Source of the DNA: Cryobacterium sp. Y57
Lineage (GTDB): Bacteria; Actinomycetota; Actinomycetes; Actinomycetales; Microbacteriaceae
Assembly (NCBI RefSeq): GCF_002929505.1
Contig: NZ_PJJL01000072.1
Span: 1-64,000, forward strand
Reading direction: 5' to 3'
Length of the DNA stretch: 64,000 nucleotides
Made by a program: the position numbers and the translations under genes. Shown one piece after another: positions 1-7,827 of this stretch. Numbering within the stretch: the stretch's first letter is position 1; the number at the start of each line of letters is the position of its first letter. The notes under the pieces are model-generated. The model saw only the letters and a list, made by a program, of their open reading frames with translations. It was not told where the DNA came from and made no database searches.

Positions 1-36
1 TAACCACTAGGTAACGACTACGAGATAACACAAAAA

Positions 37-70
37 ACGGGCTCTCACGGCGTCAGCGGTGAGAGCCCGT
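37..70 (-). terminator. Rho-independent terminator hairpin
   Basis: A perfect 12-bp inverted repeat (ACGGGCTCTCAC at 37-48 and its complement at 59-70) encloses a 10-nt loop. On the minus strand the stem is followed by six T residues (A-tract at 32-37), the classic intrinsic terminator layout. It would stop transcription arriving from the minus-strand multicopper oxidase locus, and may also act on a plus-strand gene lying left of the window. Confidence 0.75.
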
Positions 71-99
71 TCTGTGCGCCGTCTGGCCGCAGCGCGTAG

Positions 100-417
100 G
101 CGTTTCATCAGGAGTTCACAGGCGAGCTGTGCATCGAGGTGACCGAGTCATCCAAACCGATCAGGGATGTCGTCACCGCATATGGTGCCGCCCCCGCCTC
201 TGCGAAATTGGCTGGGCTAGTCTCTGAGATTCATGGCGGCACGGAAACGAACTTGAAGCCGTTGGAACGGGCGCGTCGGGAGGACGTTGAGCGGGAAGTT
301 CACGAGTGGAGCGTGAAGAGCGCATTCTTGGAAAAAGTCAGCGTGCACTTCGTGCGGGAGTGCGGTGCTGAGAGTCAGGAAAGCCGTTTTCAAGCTGATT
401 CGGGCGCAGCTGGGTGA
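100..417 (+). pseudogene. IS3-family transposase OrfA relic
   Basis: The reading frame after a TAG at 97-99 translates to a helix-turn-helix start resembling IS3 OrfA: EFTGELCIEV, SSKPIRDV and AYGAAP. A basic, leucine-zipper-like stretch follows, ending in FLEKVSVHFVRE, which matches the usual FLGKASAYFARE motif of IS3 OrfA proteins. There is no start codon in context, the N-terminus is interrupted by the stop, and no OrfB (DDE integrase) follows, because the next gene is on the opposite strand. I read it as a decayed, single-ORF remnant of an insertion sequence. The family assignment rests on motif recall, not on a database search. Confidence 0.6.
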
Positions 418-421
418 TCGC

Positions 422-2516
422 TCACCGCGGCCAGAGGACCGTGCCCGCCACGTCCGCGATGGGAATGAACCCGTAATCCCTTGAATCGATCGAAATCGCG
501 CGATTGTCTCCGAGCACGAAAAGATGACCGGCGGGTACTGTTACTCGGTGGAAGAACGTGCCGTCGGTTTGGCGCGAGTCCACGTACTGCTCAGCGATGA
601 GTACGCCGTCAACGTAAAGTGCGCCGTCTCGAATAGCGACAGTTTGTCCTGCGGCACCAGCCACACGTTTCAACGTGCGCTTACCGTCCTCGGGGCTGCG
701 AAAGACCACCATTTGGCCCACGGTCGGGCCGTCAAGCGACGGTACCGCAGAATGAACGAGAACGATGCTCCCCTGCATCACTGTGGGTTCCATGCTGTCG
801 GACACAACCGTCATCGGCGCTGCCACCCACACGCGAAGTGCGAGCATGACAATGGCACCCACCATAATCACCGAGATGATTCTGGTGGGTGCCTTGGTCG
901 CTATGCCTGGGTGTCCCGTACCGGAGGTGCCGCCGAAATCGGGTCGTGGGGGGTCGACGTCGCTTGCAGCTAGCCCGACGCTGAACTGCACCATCATGTC
1001 GTGGTTTTCGTGCGGAAGGTTGTGGCAGTGAATCATGTACTTGCCGCGATGCGGGCCGAACTTCATGAGCAGCCTGACGGTTTCGCCCTCTCCCACGTAG
1101 ACAACGTCCTTCGGCCCCATCTCGGCGGGAAACGGCACTCTGCCATTACGGCCGAGGATCTGAAAGTCCATGAGGTGAATATATATGGGATGAAACCATC
1201 CTCCAGAACTATTCTCGAACTCCCAGATTTCTGTCGCGTCTAGCGCGGGGTCGGCGGCCACCTTGGTGAAGCCACTTTCGACGACTTCCTGCCAGGAACC
1301 GTCATCGATGGTCCACAGGTTGGTCAAATCATTGCGCTTCACCCGAAAATGCCGAGTCTTGGTTGATTGCGCGGCAAAGAGGCTCATGACCTCGCTGCCG
1401 ACCAGGGTCGTCGGAATGGTGTTCCACGTCGGATCCATAGTGTCAACCGGGTCGCCGACCACGTCAAACGCCATGATTTTACTGGTGAAGTCGTAGTCAA
1501 CGTTGTTCCTGTTGGAAAGGTTCCGAAGCTCGATCCGTTGACCAGTCTGATACTTGCGAAAGTCAATGAATACTTCGTACCGCTCAGCGCCCGCGTGTCG
1601 GTAGTTTGCGACGCTGCGGGACCGCGGCATGAGCCCACCATCTGTGCCAACAATTACGAGAGGATCTCCCGTGCTGAGCGTGGGCCTGAGGGAACGCGAA
1701 ATGCTGGCATTGAGAATTCGAAACCGGTAAACGCGTTTCTGTACCTTCATCCTGTACCTTCATCACCGGCCACGGCTTGCCATTGACCAGAATGACATCG
1801 CCCCACAGGCCCGAGTGATCGTTGTCGTCGTACCCGAGTGAGCCACCTACTGCGAACATTGCGTCAGTTATGGTGAGCGGCACATCGAAAGGCCCTTGAG
1901 GCAGAAGAGCCCGCTCCAGGGGATCGTGCAAGTGATACTGCCCGGCAAGTCCCGAGTAGGCATTCTGCGCCGTGTTATGCACCCCGTGATCGTGATGCGA
2001 GAGCGTGCGTGCCGGCTGAAAGTTGGGGTACTGGTAGTCCTTGTAAAAGCCTGGACGCGTGATGTCACTCGCATACCCGTCGTACTGCGGCAACGACGCC
2101 GAGCCGTGCAAATGCGTCGACGTTGACAGGGCATGACCATCGAGCGGATGGGTAGCCGGCAGCTTGTTGCGCACTCGGAGCACCACCTTCGTTCCTTGGT
2201 CGACGCTGAGGGTCGGTCCGGGAAAAATCCCGTTATAGCCAAGAATTGGCGTTTTCAGGCGCGGCAAGATCGATGCACTCGCGGCGATTTCGGACACAGA
2301 GTAATAATTCACTGGCGCGCCGTCGAGCGGGTCGATGTCGACCCGGGTGGGACGAAGGATGGGTGCCTGCACGAGGGGCGTTCTGAACGGCCTCGGCATC
2401 TCGCTATAGGGAAGACGGCTGATAGATTTCGCGTTCAGAGTTTCGCGTGGCAGCCAGAAGGCACCCGCAGCACCGATTCCACCTATCAGCAACACCTAAC
2501 GGCGTGTGATTGTCAT
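422..2516 (-). pseudogene. Multicopper oxidase-signal peptidase I fusion, disrupted
   Basis: The start should be ATG 2516, preceded by a GAGGAGA ribosome site. It opens a twin-arginine signal (TITRR, then VLLIGG), but codon 7 is TAG (2498-2496). The cupredoxin part follows: THLHG, SHHDHG and HLHD copper motifs. At 1739-1764 a 13-bp tandem duplication shifts the frame; removing one copy joins both halves. The second half (442 codons) carries HPIYIH (187-192) and HCH (241-243) copper ligands, one membrane helix (about 291-313), then a type I signal peptidase domain with SDSMEPT (Ser319), LKRVAG (Lys361) and the GDNR...DSRDYG box. The restored product would be about 690 residues. The oxidase resembles CotA/PhoA-type enzymes. 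Both lesions predict no full-length protein. A GTG directly after the TAG could restart translation but would lose the RR pair. Confidence 0.8.
1739..1764. repeat. 13-bp tandem duplication causing a frameshift
   Basis: CTGTACCTTCATC is present twice in direct succession (1739-1751 and 1752-1764). Because 13 is not a multiple of three, the second copy shifts the frame in the middle of the multicopper oxidase gene. Deleting either copy restores a continuous frame from the oxidase N-terminus into the signal peptidase domain. Confidence 0.9.
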
Positions 2517-2594
2517 TAGTTCTCCTCGGAAATTCGTGTATGACCAAAGGTCTCTCACGGTCCTTGTAGAAACCCTGCTATCAGCAGGTATGCT

Positions 2595-3560
2595 TCACGC
2601 CGCTTCATTGACCCGGCGCAGAAACGAGGAAAGCACCTGCTGCGCCGCTCGCACCGCAGCCCGCGCGTATGAGTCATCCGACGCCTCGAGTGGTCGCACG
2701 CTCCCGTTCGTGATGCGTGACAATTGCTTGTTCAGCACAAGGAGCGCCGTCACCGCATCCGAGAGGTCACTGTGACTGTTCGCCGTAGCAATGAGCATCC
2801 GCGAGTGAGCCTCTCGCAGGGTCGCGCTAGGCGCGCACCCGAGCTCACGGTCGAGCACCGACCGGTAGCGCGCGAACTCCCTGAGCCCCTCGGCGAGCTG
2901 GCCATCTTTCTCGAACCCGAGGATTACCGCAGTCCACGCAGCCTCATTCAACGGGTCATCGAGCAGAGCCTGATTCGCCCAGAAAATGGACTCACCGGTC
3001 CTACCGGTGGCGGCGGCCAATGCAGACGCGTACACGCGAGTGTTGGTCACGACAGCGGCGTGTCTGCGGCGCTCCTCCTCTGCCCAGACCGAACTCAACT
3101 CGTCAGTGAGAAGGGGACCGGTGGCAATCGAAAGCGCGTCCAGCAGGAGCGGGTATGCGGCCTCTGCGCTCACTCGCTGCGCTTCGCGCACCAGCGAATC
3201 AAATCGGGCCAGGTCAAGATCAACTGTCGTACTGTCGATCAGGTATCCACCCGTCGTCGTGCGCAACGGCCCGGTTTTCCCGTATCCTGGCTGCAAGTGC
3301 CGTCTCAGCACACTGACGTAACTTTCAACAGACACCATCGCTTTTTGTGGGGGAGCATCACTCCACAAAAGATCAATGAGGCTGCTTTTCGAGACCGGGC
3401 GGCCAAAGTTGATAAGCAGAATCTCCAGGATTTGTCGAGGTTTAGGCCCCCCTAAATCTTGGGCGTGGAGCACCGTATTTCCTCGTTGTATTGTTAGCGC
3501 GCCAATAATCTTCATGGACATTGTGAAGTCGTTGTCTTGCCGGGGACGAGTGAAAGTCAT
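2595..3560 (-). CDS. SARP-family (AfsR/BTAD) transcriptional activator
   Basis: The protein has 321 residues. An OmpR-type winged helix occupies roughly residues 15-110 (LGGPKPRQILEILLINFGRPVSKSSLIDLLW and YVSVLRRHLQPG are its signature pieces). A bacterial transcriptional activation domain follows at about 115-260 (VDLDLARFDSL, AEEERRRHAAV, WANQALLDDPLNEAAW, YRSVLDRELGCAPS). This is the architecture of Streptomyces antibiotic regulatory proteins. A shorter start at MSMKIIGAL (codon 14) is also possible. It lies just upstream of, and on the same strand as, the broken multicopper oxidase fusion and downstream of an anchored exported protein, so it is the likely local regulator. Its target is not known. 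Confidence 0.85.
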   Translation of the reverse strand: MTFTRPRQDNDFTMSMKIIGALTIQRGNTVLHAQDLGGPKPRQILEILLINFGRPVSKSSLIDLLWSDAPPQKAMVSVESYVSVLRRHLQPGYGKTGPLRTTTGGYLIDSTTVDLDLARFDSLVREAQRVSAEAAYPLLLDALSIATGPLLTDELSSVWAEEERRRHAAVVTNTRVYASALAAATGRTGESIFWANQALLDDPLNEAAWTAVILGFEKDGQLAEGLREFARYRSVLDRELGCAPSATLREAHSRMLIATANSHSDLSDAVTALLVLNKQLSRITNGSVRPLEASDDSYARAAVRAAQQVLSSFLRRVNEAA

Positions 3561-3735
3561 GGGATTCCTCGGTTTTGATTGGATTTTTCGATCTCCCCAT
3601 CGTGCTGTCTAGAGCGTCACGGGGCCATCCCCCGCGTTTGGCGTTCGGTATCCCCAAAATTGAGGATCAACTCCCGATGGTGGCGAGAACAGGATCGAAG
3701 TTTCGCGCACCCAATCCCTGCATTGATTGGCGAGT

Positions 3736-4290
3736 TCAGCCGGTGTGATGACCAGCGCCAAGGGCAAATCGGGCCGCGTCCGTTTCGAGAATCAGATCAA
3801 CCGCCTGGTTGGGAATTTCAAACACTTGCGTCGCGGTGATTACCTCCCCCTGCGCGAGGATTGCCGATTTTGGGTCCGCCCAAAGCAAACGCGATTTGAC
3901 GGCGCCTTGCCCGGTGATCGTGAAGTCGTTGGCGCTGTACTCAAGCCCCTCCGCTTCGAGCGCGGTCAGTTCGAAGATGACGCGTATCCGGTGAGTCCCA
4001 TCAGCCGCCGACTCGGTGAGGACAGTGGCGGGTTCTTCAGGCAGCCAGCCGTCGGTTTCAAGTGGTATCACACCGTTGATCCGAGCGATTCCGCCAGACA
4101 CCGTTCCGGAAGCGCCGAGCAGCGTCCCCTCAAGCTGTTCCCCCGGAATTGCGACGACAATGACAGCAGCAGCAAGAAACAGCGCGCCAAGACCGATCAG
4201 GGGGACCTGTAGTCTGCGCCGTCGTCGAAGACTCAAAACGGTGGGCTCACGTATGGTGGCAGCTGCGGTGGGCGTAGGAAAGTCGTTCAT
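3736..4290 (-). CDS. Membrane-anchored exported protein of unknown function
   Basis: From ATG 4290 the product has about 184 residues: a short cytoplasmic tail with an RRRRRLQ cluster, one membrane segment (VPLIGLGALFLAAAVIVVAI), then an extracellular domain. The exported part has a beta-rich, Ig-like flavour resembling DUF4352-type proteins (NDFTITGQG near the middle and ILETDAARFALG near the end). The family link is weak and is an inference. It sits between an ECF sigma relic and the SARP gene on the same strand. In that context it may belong to a cell-surface module with the oxidase/signal peptidase fusion. A longer start at 4368 is in frame but lacks support. Confidence 0.6.
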   Translation of the reverse strand: MNDFPTPTAAATIREPTVLSLRRRRRLQVPLIGLGALFLAAAVIVVAIPGEQLEGTLLGASGTVSGGIARINGVIPLETDGWLPEEPATVLTESAADGTHRIRVIFELTALEAEGLEYSANDFTITGQGAVKSRLLWADPKSAILAQGEVITATQVFEIPNQAVDLILETDAARFALGAGHHTG

Positions 4291-4401
4291 GTTCAAATGT
4301 TGAACGTCGGCTCTTGGGAAAACCTTGACGAAAGCGAGGAAGGTGACCCGGCTTGAAGTCGATCTCATCCCGCAGGCACTCGCCTTCGCCCTGCTGGGTT
4401 T

Positions 4402-4775
4402 CTAGATTCTTTCACCGTAAATGATGGCTGTGGCATGGTCGGAAAAGATCTGCCAGTCGATTCGTAACGTTTTGAGGCACTGTTCGCCAGTCGCAGATAT
4501 CGAATAGTACTTACGTTCAGGGCCACCTGTGCCTTCCCTCCTCGCGACAGCTTCCCGACGAGCGTGCTGTCTGAGCAGCGTCGTCGCGATCCCCGGCTAC
4601 CAGGGAAGAGCATCCGCTACAGTCACATCGAACCTGGCGCGCTTGTTGAACGGCACCAGAAAGGCCTCCGACACGATGTCATCGGCGACTTGGGGACTGA
4701 TCCACTGAGCCGCATATCGGTGAACTTTGACGGCGTGCCGACCGATCGCTCGATCGCTTTGTTGTCCGTGCTCAC
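4402..4775 (-). pseudogene. ECF sigma relic fused in frame to a PadR C-terminal relic
   Basis: Reading from GTG 4775 gives STDNKAIERSVGTPSKF, clearly related to the N-terminus of the intact ECF sigma factor at 22206-22799 (SPDNDVIERSAREPAVF). About ten residues are then missing and the frame changes. It resumes as RYAAQ, VADDIVSEAFLVPF and FDVTVADALPW, followed by a TAG in place of the first L of the intact gene's WLLGIAT, then GIATTLLRQHAR. Without another frame change it runs into GTGGPERKYYSISATGEQ and DWQIFSDHATAII, which match the C-terminal part of the PadR regulator at 6918-7292 (GAGGPERKYLSLTTAGRD). The relic therefore joins pieces of two different regulators. It cannot encode a working sigma factor. 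Confidence 0.75.
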
Positions 4776-4905
4776 GCTTAGTATTGCTTATTCACGAAGA
4801 AAAAGTTCACGATTCGACTTTAGAAGCACGGGCAGGACGAGCCTGCATGATCCATTAGGGCTGCGTCTCTCTTGTGATCTAGCTAGACTTGCGGCGCGCT
4901 CTGAG

Positions 4906-4911
4906 TAGACT
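4906..4911 (+). promoter_or_regulatory. -10 box of a probable leaderless promoter
   Basis: TAGACT lies 7 nt before ATG 4919, and no ribosome site precedes the ATG. This is the pattern of leaderless actinobacterial transcripts and favours ATG 4919 as the start of the following membrane protein gene. Confidence 0.5.
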
Positions 4912-4918
4912 CGGGCGC

Positions 4919-5584
4919 ATGGCAAACTCACAGCTTCGTGACCGCCCAGCATCACCCGCCTCCCTCGCGTTGTTGATCGGCGGGGGGCTACTGTTAGCCT
5001 CGGTCGTTATCACGGTGATCGCTCAGCCTTCGCTCTTCCCGTACGCCGAGACGGTGGGGCCCGCTCTGTTCTCCGCCGCCCTGTTGGTGTTCGCTTTCGG
5101 CGTGCGCGGCGAGGGCAGCGTTACAGCGCGCCGCCCGGTCGGCACTATCGCTCTCGCTTTGTTGGCCCTCTGGCTCCTTCTTGGATCTGTGCTGTATGGC
5201 GTTATTGGCGATGCCTTCTCGAACGACCCCACTCCGACCGTACTGATGACTTTCGCCTACGCGGACTCGTTCGTGCAATTCGCTCTCGCATTGGTCGCGG
5301 TCATGCAGATCGCCCGCCTCGGCGCCGTGCCGGTTCCGTGGAACTGGGTGCCAGCCGGGATCGTGGCGGCACTGACCGTGACCTGGCTGCTACTGCAAGT
5401 GCTGGGCGGGGGCTCGGCCACCACATACGGACCCAATCTGGTGACATGGCTCCTGATGGGACTGGATGGCCTCGCCCGGATCGGCGGTACGGTGCTGCTT
5501 GGTGTCATCGCCATTGTTCTCGCCGACCGCGTCAATCGCCGGGCGAGTGCCGATGTACTGCTGGTGCCCGAAGCACAGACCTGA
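4919..5584 (+). CDS. Integral membrane protein, unknown function
   Basis: The product has 221 residues with about six hydrophobic segments (LALLIGGGLLLASVVITVIA, ALFSAALLVFAFGV, TIALALLALWLLLGSVLYGVIG, FVQFALALVAVMQIARL, IVAALTVTWLLLQVLGG and VLLGVIAIVLAD). The first ten residues of the longer frame from 4889 have no hydrophobic or conserved character, so the start at 4919 next to the TAGACT box is preferred. No catalytic motif is visible. Its neighbours are relics on both sides, so the context gives no clue to its role. Codon use is typical of the host and the frame is intact. Confidence 0.7.
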   Translation: MANSQLRDRPASPASLALLIGGGLLLASVVITVIAQPSLFPYAETVGPALFSAALLVFAFGVRGEGSVTARRPVGTIALALLALWLLLGSVLYGVIGDAFSNDPTPTVLMTFAYADSFVQFALALVAVMQIARLGAVPVPWNWVPAGIVAALTVTWLLLQVLGGGSATTYGPNLVTWLLMGLDGLARIGGTVLLGVIAIVLADRVNRRASADVLLVPEAQT

Positions 5585-5742
5585 GTTAATCCGCCAATTT
5601 CTTGTGGAACGTGGGCGCGCCACGGCCGTCCACTGGCAAGGTCTGGCCGCTCCCGGGATGATGCACGCTTACGGCCCGGCCCGGAATCGCCTCGCTATCG
5701 TTACGAGCGCCATCGGTGCCCAGCCGGCCGATACGGTTGCGC

Positions 5743-5930
5743 ATGCCTGCAAGCACCCTTACCGCCGATCCTGTCGAACTCACCCGCGAGCTCGTCAGGT
5801 GCGCTTCGGTAGCTCCTGATGATCACGGGGCTCTCGCCATCGTGCAATCTGTGGCAGAACGCCTCGGCTTTACCGTTCCGATGACATCGAAGCTGCCCGG
5901 TTCCACCTGTTCGTTACGGCAACGACGATT
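5743..5930 (+). pseudogene. Succinyl-diaminopimelate desuccinylase (DapE) N-terminal relic
   Basis: From ATG 5743 the translation contains LTADPVELTRELVRCASVAP and ALAIVQSVAERLGFTV, the typical beginning of DapE/M20 peptidases. The similarity then fades: the expected metal-binding HTDVV region is absent and the frame is lost before 5940, where a different minus-strand relic begins. Only about 45 of some 370 residues survive, so it is non-functional and the organism must have dapE elsewhere if it makes lysine by this route. Confidence 0.6.
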
Positions 5931-5938
5931 TGCGGAGC

Positions 5939-6049
5939 TCAGTGTCTCGTCGTTGCTCGCTGGAGTGCTTCTTCAACAAACTGGTCAAATATCTCGGAAC
6001 AAGTAGCGGTGTCTGGGCCGCCTCCGACAAGGAAGATACTCATGGCCAT
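5939..6049 (-). pseudogene. N-terminal fragment of a peptidase S51-like protein
   Basis: The 36-codon frame starts MAMSIFLVGGGPDTATCSEIFDQFVEEA and stops after ATTRH. The opening strand-loop (IFLVGGGPDT) followed by an amphipathic helix resembles the start of class-I glutamine-amidotransferase-like or S51 peptidases. The catalytic Ser region and the rest of the domain are missing, so this is a truncated relic. It abuts the DapE relic, marking a deletion or recombination point near 5935. Confidence 0.45.
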
Positions 6050-6144
6050 TAACTGATCGGCGGCGACAGAGTCGGGGACGCAATCGAGATTCCCCCGACC
6101 GCCAGCTTGAGCGCGCAAGACCCCGCCCACGGCTACGCCCGGTT

Positions 6145-6921
6145 TCAGCGAGCTAGCGTGTCCATGAACAGCACGAAGGCGCAGAGGATGACACTCGAAA
6201 TGACGAGTATCCAGTTGGTGGCGATCAAAAATAGCCGGATGCCGATAGAGATCCGTGGCGTATCGGCCGACGAGGAGCCGGGTGGCACGATGGGGTCGAC
6301 CTGATCGGAGTGTTGAAACTGGGCCCATAGGGGTGGGGCGATGAGCAGCACGACCGCCACAATAAAGACCGGTAGCGCGGGAACACTGAACACGATCCGG
6401 TCCGCTGACCACAGGGATATCAGCACAAAAACCAGCGTTACTGCCATCCCACCTGCCGCCGCCTCGACGAACGCTCTGACCTTACCGTGCGAAAGTGTTC
6501 GCTCGATAATGGTGGGGAGGAGTCGTGGCAGGAACGCAATAATAGCGAGCACTAGGACGGTAATCAGAAGCACCCCGAACCCGACTGTCACGTCTGTCTG
6601 ATGCGTCAGCGGAAGTACCGTCTGGCCGAGCGCCATCAGCCCGACCAGGCCGAGACCGCTGCGCAGGGCGGCACCCCACACCCCTTTCGCGGCATCTGCG
6701 GTTGCCGGAAGGCCCAGCTCCGCGGCGTAGTGACGTGCGCTCCCGAAAGATTCCTCGGCCAGAGCCCCGGAGTCGGCCAGAAACTCGCGTGCGGTCGCCA
6801 CGGCGTCGCCGATCCTCGTGCCGTTGACGTCGAGCAGGCGCAGCTCGATCGTCAGGCCTTCCAACCACTTCTCGTTCTCGGTGTCGCGGTCGTGTGCGTC
6901 GCGAATCTTACTGGTCGTCAT
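6145..6921 (-). CDS. Membrane protein co-transcribed with a PadR regulator
   Basis: The product has 258 residues. The N-terminal ~100 residues are soluble and helical (ENEKWLEGLTIELRLLDVNGTRIGDAV resembles the cytoplasmic region of DUF1048/DUF1700-type proteins). Several hydrophobic segments follow: LGLVGLMALGQTVLPL, VGFGVLLITVLVLAIIAFL, AGGMAVTLVFVLISLW, LPVFIVAVVLLIAPPLW and IRLFLIATNWILVISSVILCAFVLF. Its ATG overlaps the TGA of the upstream padR gene (ATGA), so the pair is translationally coupled. PadR-paired membrane proteins of this type often respond to envelope stress or drugs, but nothing here shows the signal. The frame is intact. Confidence 0.75.
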   Translation of the reverse strand: MTTSKIRDAHDRDTENEKWLEGLTIELRLLDVNGTRIGDAVATAREFLADSGALAEESFGSARHYAAELGLPATADAAKGVWGAALRSGLGLVGLMALGQTVLPLTHQTDVTVGFGVLLITVLVLAIIAFLPRLLPTIIERTLSHGKVRAFVEAAAGGMAVTLVFVLISLWSADRIVFSVPALPVFIVAVVLLIAPPLWAQFQHSDQVDPIVPPGSSSADTPRISIGIRLFLIATNWILVISSVILCAFVLFMDTLAR

Positions 6922-7292
6922 GATTTGTCCGTCCCCGTGGTTAGTGCGGTGCTGCCTGTGGATGTGTTGTCGAGGTGCGCCAGAACCATGCCCGTAAAGT
7001 CGCGCCAGTTAGCGGTCTGGGTTGCCAACTCATCGCGTCCGGCAGTTGTCAGCGACAGGTATTTGCGCTCGGGGCCCCCGGCGCCGACCCGCCACTGGAC
7101 AGCGATCCAGCCGGCCGCTTCACAACGGGCCAGCAAGGGATACAGCGTGCCGCCCTTGATCGTGCCGAATCCGTTCTCTTCCAACGCGGCCGCAATGGCA
7201 TACCCGTAGGTCGGACCTGCCGCGAGAGTGCGCAGCACGCACAGGCCGAGGGCGGCCCGCATCCAATCACTTGGCCACTGTTTCGCGCTCAT
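6918..7292 (-). CDS. PadR-family transcriptional regulator
   Basis: From ATG 7292 the protein has 124 residues. The winged helix spans roughly residues 8-95 (LCVLRTLAAGPTYGYAIAAALEENGFGTIKGGTLYPLLARCEAAGWIAV, then GPERKYLSLTTAGRDEL in the wing). A short C-terminal helix follows. A strong GGAGG site about 8 nt before 7292 decides this start over the longer frame from 7316. The gene overlaps the downstream membrane protein gene by ATGA. PadR proteins of this size usually repress their own operon. A related C-terminal fragment survives in the chimeric relic at 4402-4775. Confidence 0.85.
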   Translation of the reverse strand: MSAKQWPSDWMRAALGLCVLRTLAAGPTYGYAIAAALEENGFGTIKGGTLYPLLARCEAAGWIAVQWRVGAGGPERKYLSLTTAGRDELATQTANWRDFTGMVLAHLDNTSTGSTALTTGTDKS

Positions 7293-7329
7293 GACATATT
7301 CCTCCAACCGCTGCACTCATGACTACATA

Positions 7330-7827
7330 GTGTCACTGATTAGTCAGACTGTCTACTCGTTACTCGCGGGTCGGGGCCTGCCCCGCTGCGCCGCGAAAGC
7401 GGTCGGTCGGTCAAAGTGGCCCCGCTAACCGACGAGTCACCAGCCCTCGCGGAGATTGGCCGCGGCCACGGAGTCGAGCGTGCGGACTGCGCCTCTCCGT
7501 GGGAGGCGCATGTGTTGTGGGCTGCACGGCGTCGAAACTTCCTGTCGCAGTTGCTACGCCATTCGCGGTAGCGCGTTTCGTGGCGGTCATCCCGCTCACC
7601 TTGCTCACCGCCTGACGAACGATGCGCGTCCCATTTTTCTTCACCAGCCGATTCAACGCCGCGCTCTCGTCTTGATCCCAGATAGGGAACGTTGTGCGGG
7701 CGTCCAGATTGACGCTTGCATCGAGGGGAAACGCTTAGCGGTTTGAGCTTTCAAGACGAGCGCCGCGATGACCAGAGCAAGCAAGGAGTGTTCTCAAGTG
7801 ATTTTCTATGGCCCCCTCGGGATCACG
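7330..7827. other. Intergenic stretch without a supported gene
   Basis: This ~500-bp gap lies between divergent/tandem minus-strand units. It contains the upstream region of padR and several short overlapping frames on both strands. A minus-strand frame at about 7411-7736 reads ALNRLVKKNGTRIVRQAVSKVSG without a good start, and I could not match it to a family. I do not call a gene here. Confidence 0.4.
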
